A DNA stretch of 64,000 bases from CAKVLS01 sp045534265 (GTDB lineage: Bacteria > Bacillota > Clostridia > Christensenellales > UBA1242). The stretch covers positions 36,438-100,437 of the forward strand of contig JAZSJH010000004.1 in NCBI GenBank assembly GCA_045534265.1. Direction: 5' to 3'. A program made the position numbers and the translations under genes. This document shows, piece after piece, positions 40,089 through 47,804 of the stretch. The notes under the pieces were generated by a model. The model saw only the letters and a list, made by a program, of their open reading frames with translations, did no database searches and was not told the DNA's origin. Numbering within the stretch: position 1 is the first letter of the stretch; each line of letters opens with the position of its first letter.

Positions 40089-42476
40089 ATGGGAAGAAAG
40101 GAACAGGTAACTAATGTAGATAAGTACCTAGAAGAGGCTTATACTACAATAGTTGTTAATGACTTTTATGGGGCAAATGGTGACACCGCAAAAGTTGTCC
40201 AAAACCTAGCCGCAGATATGGGGCTTTCTTCTAAAAAGGTTGCACACATTGTTGCAAAACTTGTAGAAGATAAATATTTAATTTATTCTAAAAAAGATGG
40301 CGGTCTACTTGATGGTAGACATATACTAAAGGGTACATTTCACCCATATAAAACCGGCAAAGGCTTTGTAACGGTCGAGGGAATGGCTCACGACATAAAA
40401 GTCAAAGGCACAAAATACGCTAGAGAAGGCGACCTTGTAGAGGTTGTTTACTTTGGCGAAGAGATGCCAGAAAATGTTGGTGTGAGCAGAGTAATTAAAA
40501 GAAACAATGATCACGTTATTGGTATTGTTGCAAAAAATGAAATGGGACACTTTGTTCTAAAACCCCTTCACGAACCATATTCACAAGAATACTTACTTCC
40601 AACAGGCGAAAGTACTGCAAACTTTGAAGGTCAAATTTGTAGTATGAAAATAACTGTATTTGAATCAAGCAAGGGTTGCGGAGCGGGAACTATCGAAAAG
40701 AGTTTTGGTTTTGCTGAAGACCCTATTGCTCAAAATGGTGCAACAGCATACAAATATGGTTTTGTAAAAGATTTTCCAGAAGATGTTATGGCAGAAGTTG
40801 AGAGAATTCCTGACCATGTGCTTGAAGAAGATATGGTTGGCAGACTAGATTTAAGACATTTGCCTATAATATCTTGTGACCCAAAGAGCTGTAAAGATAA
40901 AGATGATGCTTACTATATAGAAAGAACTAAAGACGGTTACAGAGCATATATAGCGATTGCTGATGTTAGCCACTATGTAAAACCAGGCTCAGCAATTGAT
41001 AGAGAAGCGCTTCATAGAGGAACTAGCTGTTATATTGGTGATGGCGTTTATCCTATGCTTCCACCAGCCCTATCAAACGGCATCTGCTCACTTCACGCAG
41101 GCGTAGATAGGCTAGCTGTTGTATCAATTATTGACTTTGATAAAAACGGCAATATAACAAATACAGATGTTCAAAGAGCTGTTGTTAATATTAAACATTC
41201 AATTTCATATGAAGAACAAGAAGATATTTTCCTTGGACAAAATGGCGCAGACAAAAAGTTTGCCGACATAAAACCTGTAGTTGACCTTTTGTACGAAGGA
41301 CACAGAGTTTTGGATAAAAACTTATTTTCAAAAGGCAAAATCGAATTTACAACAGATGAGCCAAAATATATTTTAGATAGCACAAAAACAAAAGTTCTTG
41401 ATGTGGTAGGTCAAGGACAAGAAGAATCTCACGCTGTTGTAGAATCATATATGATACTAAACAACGTAGCAATCGCTCAAAGAGCAACTCAAAGAGGCCT
41501 TAACGTTGCAAGAAGAAATCACGAACCACCAACTGAGGACAAAATAAACTTTTTTAATCGTGACCTTAGAATGTTTGGTATAGACTATATTGTAAAAGAT
41601 TATTCAAAGAGTTTCCAAACTCTTATGAACAGGGCTGACGTAAAACATAGTAAATATTATCCAATTATTGTAAGCAAAGGTCTAAGATCAATGCAAAAAG
41701 CAAACTACGGTGTAGAAAGAGAAGGACACTTTGCTCTAGGACTTCCGGATTATCTTCACTTTACATCACCAATTAGAAGATATGTTGACCTTGTAAACCA
41801 CAGAATAACTTTTTACGATATAGAGCAATCTAGCGAGTGGATATCAAGAGGTAGACTAGAAACTTTGACAAAGCACTTGTCAGAAAGAGATAGAGCTGCA
41901 GAAAGTGCCGAAAACGAAGCAAACAAAGGTATGAATGCTAACTTTGCCGAAGGTCAAATTGGTAGAGTTTTTGATGGATATATCAAAGATATCGGTGGTA
42001 AAGAAATTACTGTTGGTATCAAAAACAACCTAGTAAACCTTACAATTCCTACTGCAGAACTAAAAGGCGGTTATAACGCACACTACAAAGCATCAGATAA
42101 CCATATGCAAATGGTAGATGTTCGCACCGGACACAAATACAACCTTGGCGATACTATCCCTGTTATGATAGCAAGTGTAGACAGAAGCCGTGATGTTATT
42201 ATTGCAACAACAGATCTTCATAAAAAACTAGAAAGACCAGCAGCTCCTACTCACAAGGCTGTTCTTCCAAGTGCAGCAGATCTTCCAAGACTTGATGATG
42301 TTATAAGAGCTCTTCCAGAAACTTTGGGAGAAGAGTATAGAGAGCAAACTGCAAGCTTGCTTGCTCCACACGAATATAAACAAGAGCCTGCTCCTGTGGT
42401 AGAAACAAAACCAGAAACCGCAGCTGCAGCCCCACAAACAGAAACAAAATCACAAGATAGTGACAAAGTACAATAA
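40089..42476 (+). CDS. RNase II/R family exoribonuclease, second copy
   Basis: A 795-aa paralogue of RNase R. ATG 40089 (MGRKEQVTNVDKYLEEAY) has GAGGGAG at 9 nt; an in-frame TTG 6 nt earlier is too close. It has an N-terminal helix-turn-helix, cold-shock-like domains, and the RNB site SCDPKSCKDKDDAYYIE (about 260-276), where the four metal aspartates remain although one further aspartate of the RNase R motif is Ser. HFTSPIRRYVDLVNHR and an S1-like region follow. The last 40 residues are a Pro/Ala/Glu/Thr-rich tail. Divergent from DUF1810; substrate unknown. Confidence 0.9.
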   Translation: MGRKEQVTNVDKYLEEAYTTIVVNDFYGANGDTAKVVQNLAADMGLSSKKVAHIVAKLVEDKYLIYSKKDGGLLDGRHILKGTFHPYKTGKGFVTVEGMAHDIKVKGTKYAREGDLVEVVYFGEEMPENVGVSRVIKRNNDHVIGIVAKNEMGHFVLKPLHEPYSQEYLLPTGESTANFEGQICSMKITVFESSKGCGAGTIEKSFGFAEDPIAQNGATAYKYGFVKDFPEDVMAEVERIPDHVLEEDMVGRLDLRHLPIISCDPKSCKDKDDAYYIERTKDGYRAYIAIADVSHYVKPGSAIDREALHRGTSCYIGDGVYPMLPPALSNGICSLHAGVDRLAVVSIIDFDKNGNITNTDVQRAVVNIKHSISYEEQEDIFLGQNGADKKFADIKPVVDLLYEGHRVLDKNLFSKGKIEFTTDEPKYILDSTKTKVLDVVGQGQEESHAVVESYMILNNVAIAQRATQRGLNVARRNHEPPTEDKINFFNRDLRMFGIDYIVKDYSKSFQTLMNRADVKHSKYYPIIVSKGLRSMQKANYGVEREGHFALGLPDYLHFTSPIRRYVDLVNHRITFYDIEQSSEWISRGRLETLTKHLSERDRAAESAENEANKGMNANFAEGQIGRVFDGYIKDIGGKEITVGIKNNLVNLTIPTAELKGGYNAHYKASDNHMQMVDVRTGHKYNLGDTIPVMIASVDRSRDVIIATTDLHKKLERPAAPTHKAVLPSAADLPRLDDVIRALPETLGEEYREQTASLLAPHEYKQEPAPVVETKPETAAAAPQTETKSQDSDKVQ

Positions 42477-42482
42477 AAACCA

Positions 42483-42513
42483 AAACACCTAATATTGCAT
42501 TAGGTGTTTTTTA
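42483..42513 (+). terminator. Terminator after the second RNase R gene
   Basis: AACACCTAAT pairs with ATTAGGTGTT and is followed by a T-run. The stem closely resembles the one at 23698-23729. Confidence 0.92.
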
Positions 42514-42527
42514 TATATACAAAAAGT

Positions 42528-42555
42528 TTGTATTTTATAATTTGTTTGATATAAT
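42528..42555 (+). promoter_or_regulatory. Promoter of the GmrSD-like gene
   Basis: TTGTAT (42528-42533), 16-bp spacer, TATAAT (42550-42555); the GAGGG ribosome binding site follows. Confidence 0.6.
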
Positions 42556-42577
42556 AATTTTATAAAAGAGGGTTTTT

Positions 42578-44662
42578 ATGAACGAATTATTGTCTCTAGA
42601 TCAATTATTTGAAAAAAGAATATTTAGAATTCCAGATTATCAAAGGGGGTATTCTTGGGAAAACCAGCAAATAGATGAGTTTTGGGATGACTTAAATAAT
42701 ATTCCTGAAAAAAGAGATCATTATACAGGAATGATTGCTCTTAAATATATCAACAATATTGAAAATGAAAAAGGATTAGAGGAATTAGGGGCTTTTATTG
42801 AAAAGTCAAACCTTGAAAATGACGAAAATGATAAATATAAAGTTTGTCATATTGTGGATGGGCAACAAAGATTGACTACTATTATTATTTTTCTAAATGA
42901 AATTATTTCTTTTGTTAAATCTTTAGAAGAAAACAACGGAAAGTCGGATGGTGAAATAAAACTTGGTGGACAATCTATAAAAAGCATTAGTAAAAAATAT
43001 TTGTTAATAGATGATGCTATAAATCCAACTTATATTTTTGGATATCAAACGGATAATCCTAGTGATAAGTATTTTAAAAATAGAATCTTGAAAAACAATA
43101 ATATGGCTGTTGTTGAAGAGTCTTATTATACAAGAAAGTTATTGAGTGCAAAAAATAGATTTCATGAATATCTAAAAAACTTTTATAAAAATCATGGAAG
43201 TAGTGAAAGTTTAGACAAACTTTATAGGAACTTAACCCACAAATTAAAATTTAATTTATATGAATTAGTTGATGAAAACAATGTACATATCTCTTTTGAA
43301 ACAATGAATAATAGGGGTAAAAAATTGTCTACATTGGAACTTTTAAAAAATCGTCTTATATATCTAACCACATTATACAATGATCTTAATGCAAAAGTTG
43401 TTAGAAAAAATATTAACGAGGCTTGGAAAGAGATTTATAGGAATCTTGGAAAAAATAAAGATGTGAAGATGGATGATGATGAATTTTTACAAGCGCACTG
43501 GATAATATATTTTGGTTATTCTAGAACTAAAGATAATAATTTTGTAAAATTTTTATTAAATAAATATTTTGTTGCGAAACGTATTAAAGAATTAGAGTTT
43601 TTATCTATTAAAATAGATGATCAAAATGAAGAAATATACGACATAGAATTGGCAGAAGAGTTTTTAGAAGAAAAAGAAGATAAACGAGAAAAAAAAGATA
43701 AATATTTGACATTAGAAAGTATTAATGACTATGTTTTAAGCTTAAAATCTCTTGCTCCATATTGGTATTTAATCAGAGCACCTTATGCTGACAATTCTGA
43801 GTTTACAGAAGAACAAAAAGAATGGTTAGAAAAGTTAAATAGAATTGGGTTTGCATATTTTAAACCTTTGACAACTGTTGTAATGTTAAAGAATATAAAA
43901 AATGAAGAAAAAGTAGAATATTTGAAAGCTGTTGAGAGATGGATTTTTTTACATTTTAGATTATGTAAATATTTTCAAACATACAAAAATAGTCTTTTTT
44001 ACAATAAAGCAAGAGATTTGTATAGAGATAAAATTTCTATAAAAGATATTCTAAAAGAATTAGCAGATTATACCCATATAACTAATGGGATAATAAATGA
44101 ACAATCTGTGTTAGATAGGATAAAAACATTATTTAATTATAATGGATTTTATTCTTGGGCAGCTATAAGATATTTTTTATATGAATATGAGAAATATTTG
44201 GAAAAAGAGATATCTCAAAGAGGAGATACTCCACAATTAAAACCTGAGGAATTTTTCAAGGTTGATAAAAAAGATACTTTGTCTATAGAACATATTTGTC
44301 CGCAAAAGCCTACCAATGACTATTGGCAAGAGAGATTCGGTAAGTATACCGAAAAAGAAATTCACATTATAAAAAATTCTTTAGGAAACTTGTTGCCACT
44401 TTCTTTGAGTATAAATATAAAGAATCAAAATGATTCTTTCCCCGATAAAGTTTTTGGAACACCAAAACGTAAAAGTTGTTATAATAATGGTTCTTATTCG
44501 GAGAGAGAAGTCGCAAAAGAAAAAGATTGGACTTTTGAGAAAATAAAAGCGAGAGGCTTAAAGTTATTAGGTTTTATGGAAAATAGATGGAACTTTAAGT
44601 TCGAAAGTGAAGATGCAAAACTTAAGGTATTAAATTTATATGATATAAAATCATTTGATTAA
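42578..44662 (+). CDS. GmrSD-type DUF262/DUF1524 protein, probable type IV restriction enzyme
   Basis: A 694-aa protein with an N-terminal DUF262 (ParB/Srx-like NTPase) domain showing IPDYQRGYSWENQQIDEFWD (17-36) and the VDGQQRLTTI motif (about 93-102), and a C-terminal DUF1524 HNH-type nuclease domain with LSIEHICPQKPTNDYW (about 567-582) and the NSLGNLLPLSLSIN segment. Single-chain GmrSD enzymes cut DNA with modified bases, often of phages. It is a lone gene with its own promoter and terminator inside the accessory region. The AT-rich codon use suggests horizontal gain. A defence role is inferred from the family. Confidence 0.88.
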   Translation: MNELLSLDQLFEKRIFRIPDYQRGYSWENQQIDEFWDDLNNIPEKRDHYTGMIALKYINNIENEKGLEELGAFIEKSNLENDENDKYKVCHIVDGQQRLTTIIIFLNEIISFVKSLEENNGKSDGEIKLGGQSIKSISKKYLLIDDAINPTYIFGYQTDNPSDKYFKNRILKNNNMAVVEESYYTRKLLSAKNRFHEYLKNFYKNHGSSESLDKLYRNLTHKLKFNLYELVDENNVHISFETMNNRGKKLSTLELLKNRLIYLTTLYNDLNAKVVRKNINEAWKEIYRNLGKNKDVKMDDDEFLQAHWIIYFGYSRTKDNNFVKFLLNKYFVAKRIKELEFLSIKIDDQNEEIYDIELAEEFLEEKEDKREKKDKYLTLESINDYVLSLKSLAPYWYLIRAPYADNSEFTEEQKEWLEKLNRIGFAYFKPLTTVVMLKNIKNEEKVEYLKAVERWIFLHFRLCKYFQTYKNSLFYNKARDLYRDKISIKDILKELADYTHITNGIINEQSVLDRIKTLFNYNGFYSWAAIRYFLYEYEKYLEKEISQRGDTPQLKPEEFFKVDKKDTLSIEHICPQKPTNDYWQERFGKYTEKEIHIIKNSLGNLLPLSLSINIKNQNDSFPDKVFGTPKRKSCYNNGSYSEREVAKEKDWTFEKIKARGLKLLGFMENRWNFKFESEDAKLKVLNLYDIKSFD

Positions 44663-44666
44663 TTAC

Positions 44667-44691
44667 AAAAAGGCGATTTCGCCTTTTTTTT
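44667..44691 (+). terminator. Terminator after the GmrSD-like gene
   Basis: AAAGGCGA/TCGCCTTT stem with a tight loop, followed by eight T. Confidence 0.92.
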
Positions 44692-44713
44692 ATTAATAAT
44701 AAAAATAAGTAAT

Positions 44714-44741
44714 TTGTTTTTAGTATCAAATATGCTATAAT
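44714..44741 (+). promoter_or_regulatory. Promoter of the kinase-acetyltransferase pair
   Basis: TTGTTT (44714-44719), 16-bp spacer and an extended -10 TGCTATAAT (TATAAT 44736-44741). Confidence 0.65.
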
Positions 44742-44789
44742 AAAGTTGTAAGTGAAAAGTAAAAAATTAAAACTTTTCTGGGTGGAAAT

Positions 44790-45272
44790 ATGAAAAATTT
44801 AATTTTGTTATGCGGAAAACCGGGTTGTGGCAAGACAACTCTTGCTAAATTTATTAAAGAAAAGTATGGAGCAGTTCATTTTTCTGCAGATAATTTTATG
44901 CTAAAACTCTTTGGCGAGATACAAGATAGAGAACTATTTGAAAGAAAATTATTTGCTTGTAAAGAGCTTATTTATGAGATTTGTGATGAATTAGCAGACA
45001 AAAACGATATTGTTTTGGACTTTGGGTTTTGGACACGTAGAGAAAGAGAATACATTGCAAAAAGATTTACAAATTTTAATGTAATATTTGTTTATATGCG
45101 TCTTGATGATGAAGAAATTTTTAGAAGAATAGAAAATCGTAACAAAAAGCTCAAAGATAATGAGTATTTTATGGATAAAGAAACTTATTTGATTTTGAGT
45201 TCAAAATTTGAAGAGCCAGATGAGAGCGAAGGCAGAATTTTCTTTGTAGATAAAAATACAGAGCTAAAATAA
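44790..45272 (+). CDS. P-loop kinase-like ATPase (AAA_33 type)
   Basis: A 160-aa P-loop protein with Walker A GKPGCGKTTLAK (8-19), an adjacent FSADNFM where small-molecule kinases bind substrate, a DFGFWTRREREYI motif (about 76-88), and a lid with RRIENRNKKLKDNEYF. It resembles zeta-toxin/chloramphenicol-phosphotransferase-like kinases; the substrate is not evident. TGGG-TGGA is a weak ribosome binding site. The next gene, a GNAT acetyltransferase, begins 12 nt later, so the two are likely one operon, perhaps for antibiotic or metabolite modification. Confidence 0.8.
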   Translation: MKNLILLCGKPGCGKTTLAKFIKEKYGAVHFSADNFMLKLFGEIQDRELFERKLFACKELIYEICDELADKNDIVLDFGFWTRREREYIAKRFTNFNVIFVYMRLDDEEIFRRIENRNKKLKDNEYFMDKETYLILSSKFEEPDESEGRIFFVDKNTELK

Positions 45273-45283
45273 GGAGTGGACAT

Positions 45284-45751
45284 ATGCACAAAATTCAAAT
45301 TGTACACGAATATAGAAAATCGCAAATGCGTCAAATGCTTGATGAATATTTGACCGAGCTTGCTGAGTTTGATCCACATATTACTTTTGACGAAAATGGC
45401 AAGCCTATTTACAAATGGTTTGATTGTTATTGGGAAGATGCAGATAGATTTCCGTTTTTCTATGTGATAGATGGTGAGATTGCTGGACTTGCTATGGTAA
45501 GAGCTGTGGGCGAGCTTGGATACGAAGTGGCTGAGTTTTATGTCGCTCCAAACTATCGCAAAAATGGAAATGCGCTTTGGTTTGCCGAAGAGCTTATAAA
45601 AATGTTTGAAGGACAAATCGAAATAGGTACACGCCTTGAGAATATAAGAGCGGTTAAGTTTTGGACTAAGTTTGTTTCAAAATTTGATGCTTATGCTTGC
45701 ATTGACGAAGATGGTTGGCGCAACTGGACGGTTTTTAGTCAAAATAATTAA
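45284..45751 (+). CDS. GNAT-family acetyltransferase
   Basis: A 155-aa protein with the GNAT layout: the central strands FFYVIDGEIAGLAMVRAVGE (about 65-84), the AEFYVAPNYRKNGNALWFAE segment (about 87-106) that includes the acetyl-CoA pyrophosphate loop, and the C-terminal ENIRAVKFWTKFVSKFDAYA. The acetyl-CoA loop is R-K-N-G-N-A rather than the common R-G-x-G-x-A, so cofactor binding may be altered. AAGGAG precedes the ATG. It is paired with the upstream kinase, and a terminator follows. The substrate is unknown. Confidence 0.85.
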   Translation: MHKIQIVHEYRKSQMRQMLDEYLTELAEFDPHITFDENGKPIYKWFDCYWEDADRFPFFYVIDGEIAGLAMVRAVGELGYEVAEFYVAPNYRKNGNALWFAEELIKMFEGQIEIGTRLENIRAVKFWTKFVSKFDAYACIDEDGWRNWTVFSQNN

Positions 45752-45757
45752 TATTAT

Positions 45758-45796
45758 AAAAGTAGTAACAATACAAGTTGCTACTTTTTGTTTTTA
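45758..45796 (+). terminator. Terminator after the GNAT gene
   Basis: AAAAGTAGTAAC pairs with GTTGCTACTTTT (one G-U) and is followed by a T-rich tract. Confidence 0.88.
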
Positions 45797-45812
45797 TTAG
45801 ATTGGTTTGATA

Positions 45813-45821
45813 TGTTATAAT
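45813..45821 (+). promoter_or_regulatory. Extended -10 promoter 6 nt before the glycosylase ATG
   Basis: TGTTATAAT (TATAAT 45816-45821) followed by 6 nt and ATG 45828. There is no good -35 box and no ribosome binding site, so the mRNA is predicted leaderless. Confidence 0.65.
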
Positions 45822-45827
45822 CATTAT

Positions 45828-46562
45828 ATGAACATATTAGAAAAGGTAAAAAAACTAATACAATATTATAATCAAGGACTCCTTGGTGGTGAATTTATGC
45901 CTGAAGATAGCAAGCCTGATTTTCCGAAATCAAGCGAAGAGTGTTATATTTATTTCACTTTGCCAATGGCACTTAACTATCAGCGAAATTCTTATAAATT
46001 GTGGGAAAGTGCATTAAAGACCTATCAAGATAATAAAACAAATTTTGTTTTTAATCCCTATAAGGCAACTTCTTGTAGTGAAGAAAATTTGAGAGATGCT
46101 TTAACCAGTTATAAAGTAGTTCTTCAGCCAAATAAGCAACCTATCATATGGCAAACCCTTTGCAAAACTTTTACAAGGGATTTTGGCGGATCTGTAAAAA
46201 CTTTTTTTGAAAAGTTTGATTATAATGTTGTGTTAATAAAAGAATATATAGGCAGTCACAAAAAAGATTTTCCATATTTGTCTGGTACAAAAATATTAAA
46301 TTACTGGTTATATGTTATAAGTAATTATACTGATGCTAAATTGAAAAACAAAAGTGAAATTTCTATAGCTCCAGACACACATGTTTTGCAAGCAAGTGTA
46401 AAATTGGGAGTTATATCAAAATATGAACTTTCAAAAAGTGATGTTAGAGAAATCGCTGCCAAAAGGTGGAAAGATATTTTGAAAGGTAGCGGAATTGATC
46501 CAATAGATATTCATACGCCATTTTGGCTTTGGAGCAGAAATGGTTTTAAGGTAAAAATTTAG
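45828..46562 (+). CDS. AGOG-like N-glycosylase/DNA lyase (8-oxoguanine repair)
   Basis: The 244-aa protein aligns by eye with the archaeal 8-oxoguanine glycosylase AGOG: KILNYWLYVI versus KILNYAY, ISIAPDTHVLQASVKLGVIS versus IPIPVDYRVARLTWCAGL, and KRWKDILKGSGIDPIDIHTP then FWLWSR versus the AGOG C-terminal helix. The aspartate of APDTHV and a lysine in HKKDFP are in the right places for the catalytic pair. It would excise oxidised guanine. ATG 45828 has no ribosome binding site. The Nudix gene 12 nt downstream fits the same repair theme. Confidence 0.7.
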   Translation: MNILEKVKKLIQYYNQGLLGGEFMPEDSKPDFPKSSEECYIYFTLPMALNYQRNSYKLWESALKTYQDNKTNFVFNPYKATSCSEENLRDALTSYKVVLQPNKQPIIWQTLCKTFTRDFGGSVKTFFEKFDYNVVLIKEYIGSHKKDFPYLSGTKILNYWLYVISNYTDAKLKNKSEISIAPDTHVLQASVKLGVISKYELSKSDVREIAAKRWKDILKGSGIDPIDIHTPFWLWSRNGFKVKI

Positions 46563-46574
46563 GGGGGACTTGTT

Positions 46575-46982
46575 ATGCCAACACAAAAAGCTGGTTGTTA
46601 TCTAGTAAGTATAGAAAAACGCTGCATTGCAATAATATATAGAGATAAACAAAAAGATTATTCTTTCCCAAAAGGACATTTGGACGAAGGCGAGACTTTG
46701 GAAGAATGTGCAATAAGAGAAACTGCAGAAGAAACAAAAAGAGTGGCGCAGATAGTAAAGGATATTCCACCAACAATAGAGAGATATACAACACCTAGGG
46801 GAGAAGAATGTGAGTGTTATATGTATACAGCTATAGATATGGGCAAAAGCGATAACACTTCAACCGACACTCATTATATGTATTGGGTGGATATAGATAA
46901 AGTAGAGTCAACCCTTTCGTTTGATAGTCTAAAGCGTGAGTGGAATAAAGTGAAAGATATAATCAAGGAGAAACTTTTGTGA
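46575..46982 (+). CDS. Nudix hydrolase
   Basis: A 135-aa protein with the Nudix box GHLDEGETLEECAIRETAEE (about 34-53), the Mg-binding helix, preceded by KDYSFPKGHL as in MutT/diadenosine-type enzymes. The substrate could be 8-oxo-dGTP, ADP-ribose or dinucleoside polyphosphates. The neighbouring 8-oxoguanine-glycosylase-like gene makes nucleotide sanitation attractive, but this is inference. AGGGGGG precedes the ATG. Its end overlaps the GTG start of the HD gene by 4 nt. Confidence 0.88.
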   Translation: MPTQKAGCYLVSIEKRCIAIIYRDKQKDYSFPKGHLDEGETLEECAIRETAEETKRVAQIVKDIPPTIERYTTPRGEECECYMYTAIDMGKSDNTSTDTHYMYWVDIDKVESTLSFDSLKREWNKVKDIIKEKLL

Positions 46983-47548
46983 CAACAAATTTTGAAGAAA
47001 TTGAAATCAAACACAAAAAAATAATAGATATAGCCAAAGAATATATGTCTACAATAAATGATTATGAACACAATTTAGAGCATGCTTTAGATGTTGTTTG
47101 TTTTTGCAAGGAACTACTTACAAAGATTGATACAAAAGATGTGGATTTAGATTGTATTTTGATTTCTTGTTACTGGCATGATGTTGGTAGAACAAAATGC
47201 CAAGAAGGTCACGAACTTGTTAGTGCACAAATGCTAAAACAAGAACTTATAAATAATGGCTATGATAAATCTTTTGCAGACAAATGTTTTGAATGTGTGG
47301 AAACTCACAATTATAGTATGACAGCAAAAACAATAGAGGGACATATTCTCAAAGATAGTGACAAGCTTGCGTTTTTAGGATTGGGTAGATGGCGAGAGTG
47401 TTTGGATAACAAACAAAACTTAGATGATATAGTAGCTCTTCTTCCACGACTTAAAAATGAACTTTTACATTTTGAAGAAAGCAAAGAAATTTATGACAGA
47501 CAAATTTTGAAGATATTTAATTTATTATATAAAAGGATTTACAAATGA
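46979..47548 (+). CDS. HD-domain phosphohydrolase, GTG start
   Basis: A 189-aa protein with the HD metal site: NLEHALDVVCFCKELL (first histidine), CYWHDVGRTK (the HD pair, about 62-71), ETHNYSM and ILKDSDKLAFLGLGRW (last aspartate). Such small HD enzymes hydrolyse nucleotides or related phosphates. GTG 46979 is the start, with AAGGAG 8 nt upstream, overlapping the Nudix stop, so the two are coupled. An ATG at 47545 overlaps its TGA stop. Confidence 0.87.
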   Translation: MTTNFEEIEIKHKKIIDIAKEYMSTINDYEHNLEHALDVVCFCKELLTKIDTKDVDLDCILISCYWHDVGRTKCQEGHELVSAQMLKQELINNGYDKSFADKCFECVETHNYSMTAKTIEGHILKDSDKLAFLGLGRWRECLDNKQNLDDIVALLPRLKNELLHFEESKEIYDRQILKIFNLLYKRIYK

Positions 47549-47601
47549 TTAAAATAGAAAAAGCAAAACTTGAAAAATGCTTTGTTTCTATTAAATGCTA
47601 A
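47545..47601 (+). CDS. 18-codon micro-ORF, possibly a truncated gene start
   Basis: An ATG overlapping the HD gene stop (ATGA), with AAAGGA upstream, encodes 18 residues (MIKIEKAKLEKCFVSIKC). It could be a coupled small peptide, or the remnant N-terminus of a gene interrupted by the inverted-repeat segment that follows. The APH-type gene starting at 47805 begins with a similar MIKLIEK. Evidence is thin. Confidence 0.3.
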   Translation: MIKIEKAKLEKCFVSIKC

Positions 47602-47609
47602 AATCCCTG

Positions 47610-47788
47610 GTTTTAAGTGTTTATGCGGGGTATATGCCCGACCAAGCGGTCTTAAAACGTAATATCTTTACATAATAACAAAAGCAATATAAACGCCGAC
47701 TGTACGGTCGAAAATTTATGTATAAATATGTGTGTATGTGAGCATATGTGTATTTATAAAAACAAATAAAAAATCGACTACTTGGTCG
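47610..47788 (+). repeat. Cluster of inverted repeats upstream of the APH-type kinase
   Basis: GTTTTAAG (47610-47617) pairs with CTTAAAAC (47651-47658), enclosing CGGG/CCCG (47626-47640) and ACC/GGT. Three 14-bp elements of form CGAC-N6-GTC[GT] occur at 47639-47652, 47697-47710 and 47775-47788; the first overlaps the large stem. Between the last two is an alternating TG/TA-rich stretch (47719-47760). This could be an operator array, an RNA switch or a small mobile repeat. Confidence 0.6.
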
Positions 47789-47804
47789 AAAAAGAGAAGA
47801 TAAA

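Noticed and set aside
47546..47548. UGA recoding as tryptophan (Mollicute-like code)
   Set aside because: TGA ends the HD gene at its natural C-terminus and tryptophan is encoded by TGG throughout.
47610..47710. tRNA-like cloverleaf in the inverted-repeat cluster
   Set aside because: The stems do not match tRNA arm lengths, and no TTC or CCA elements lie in the right places.
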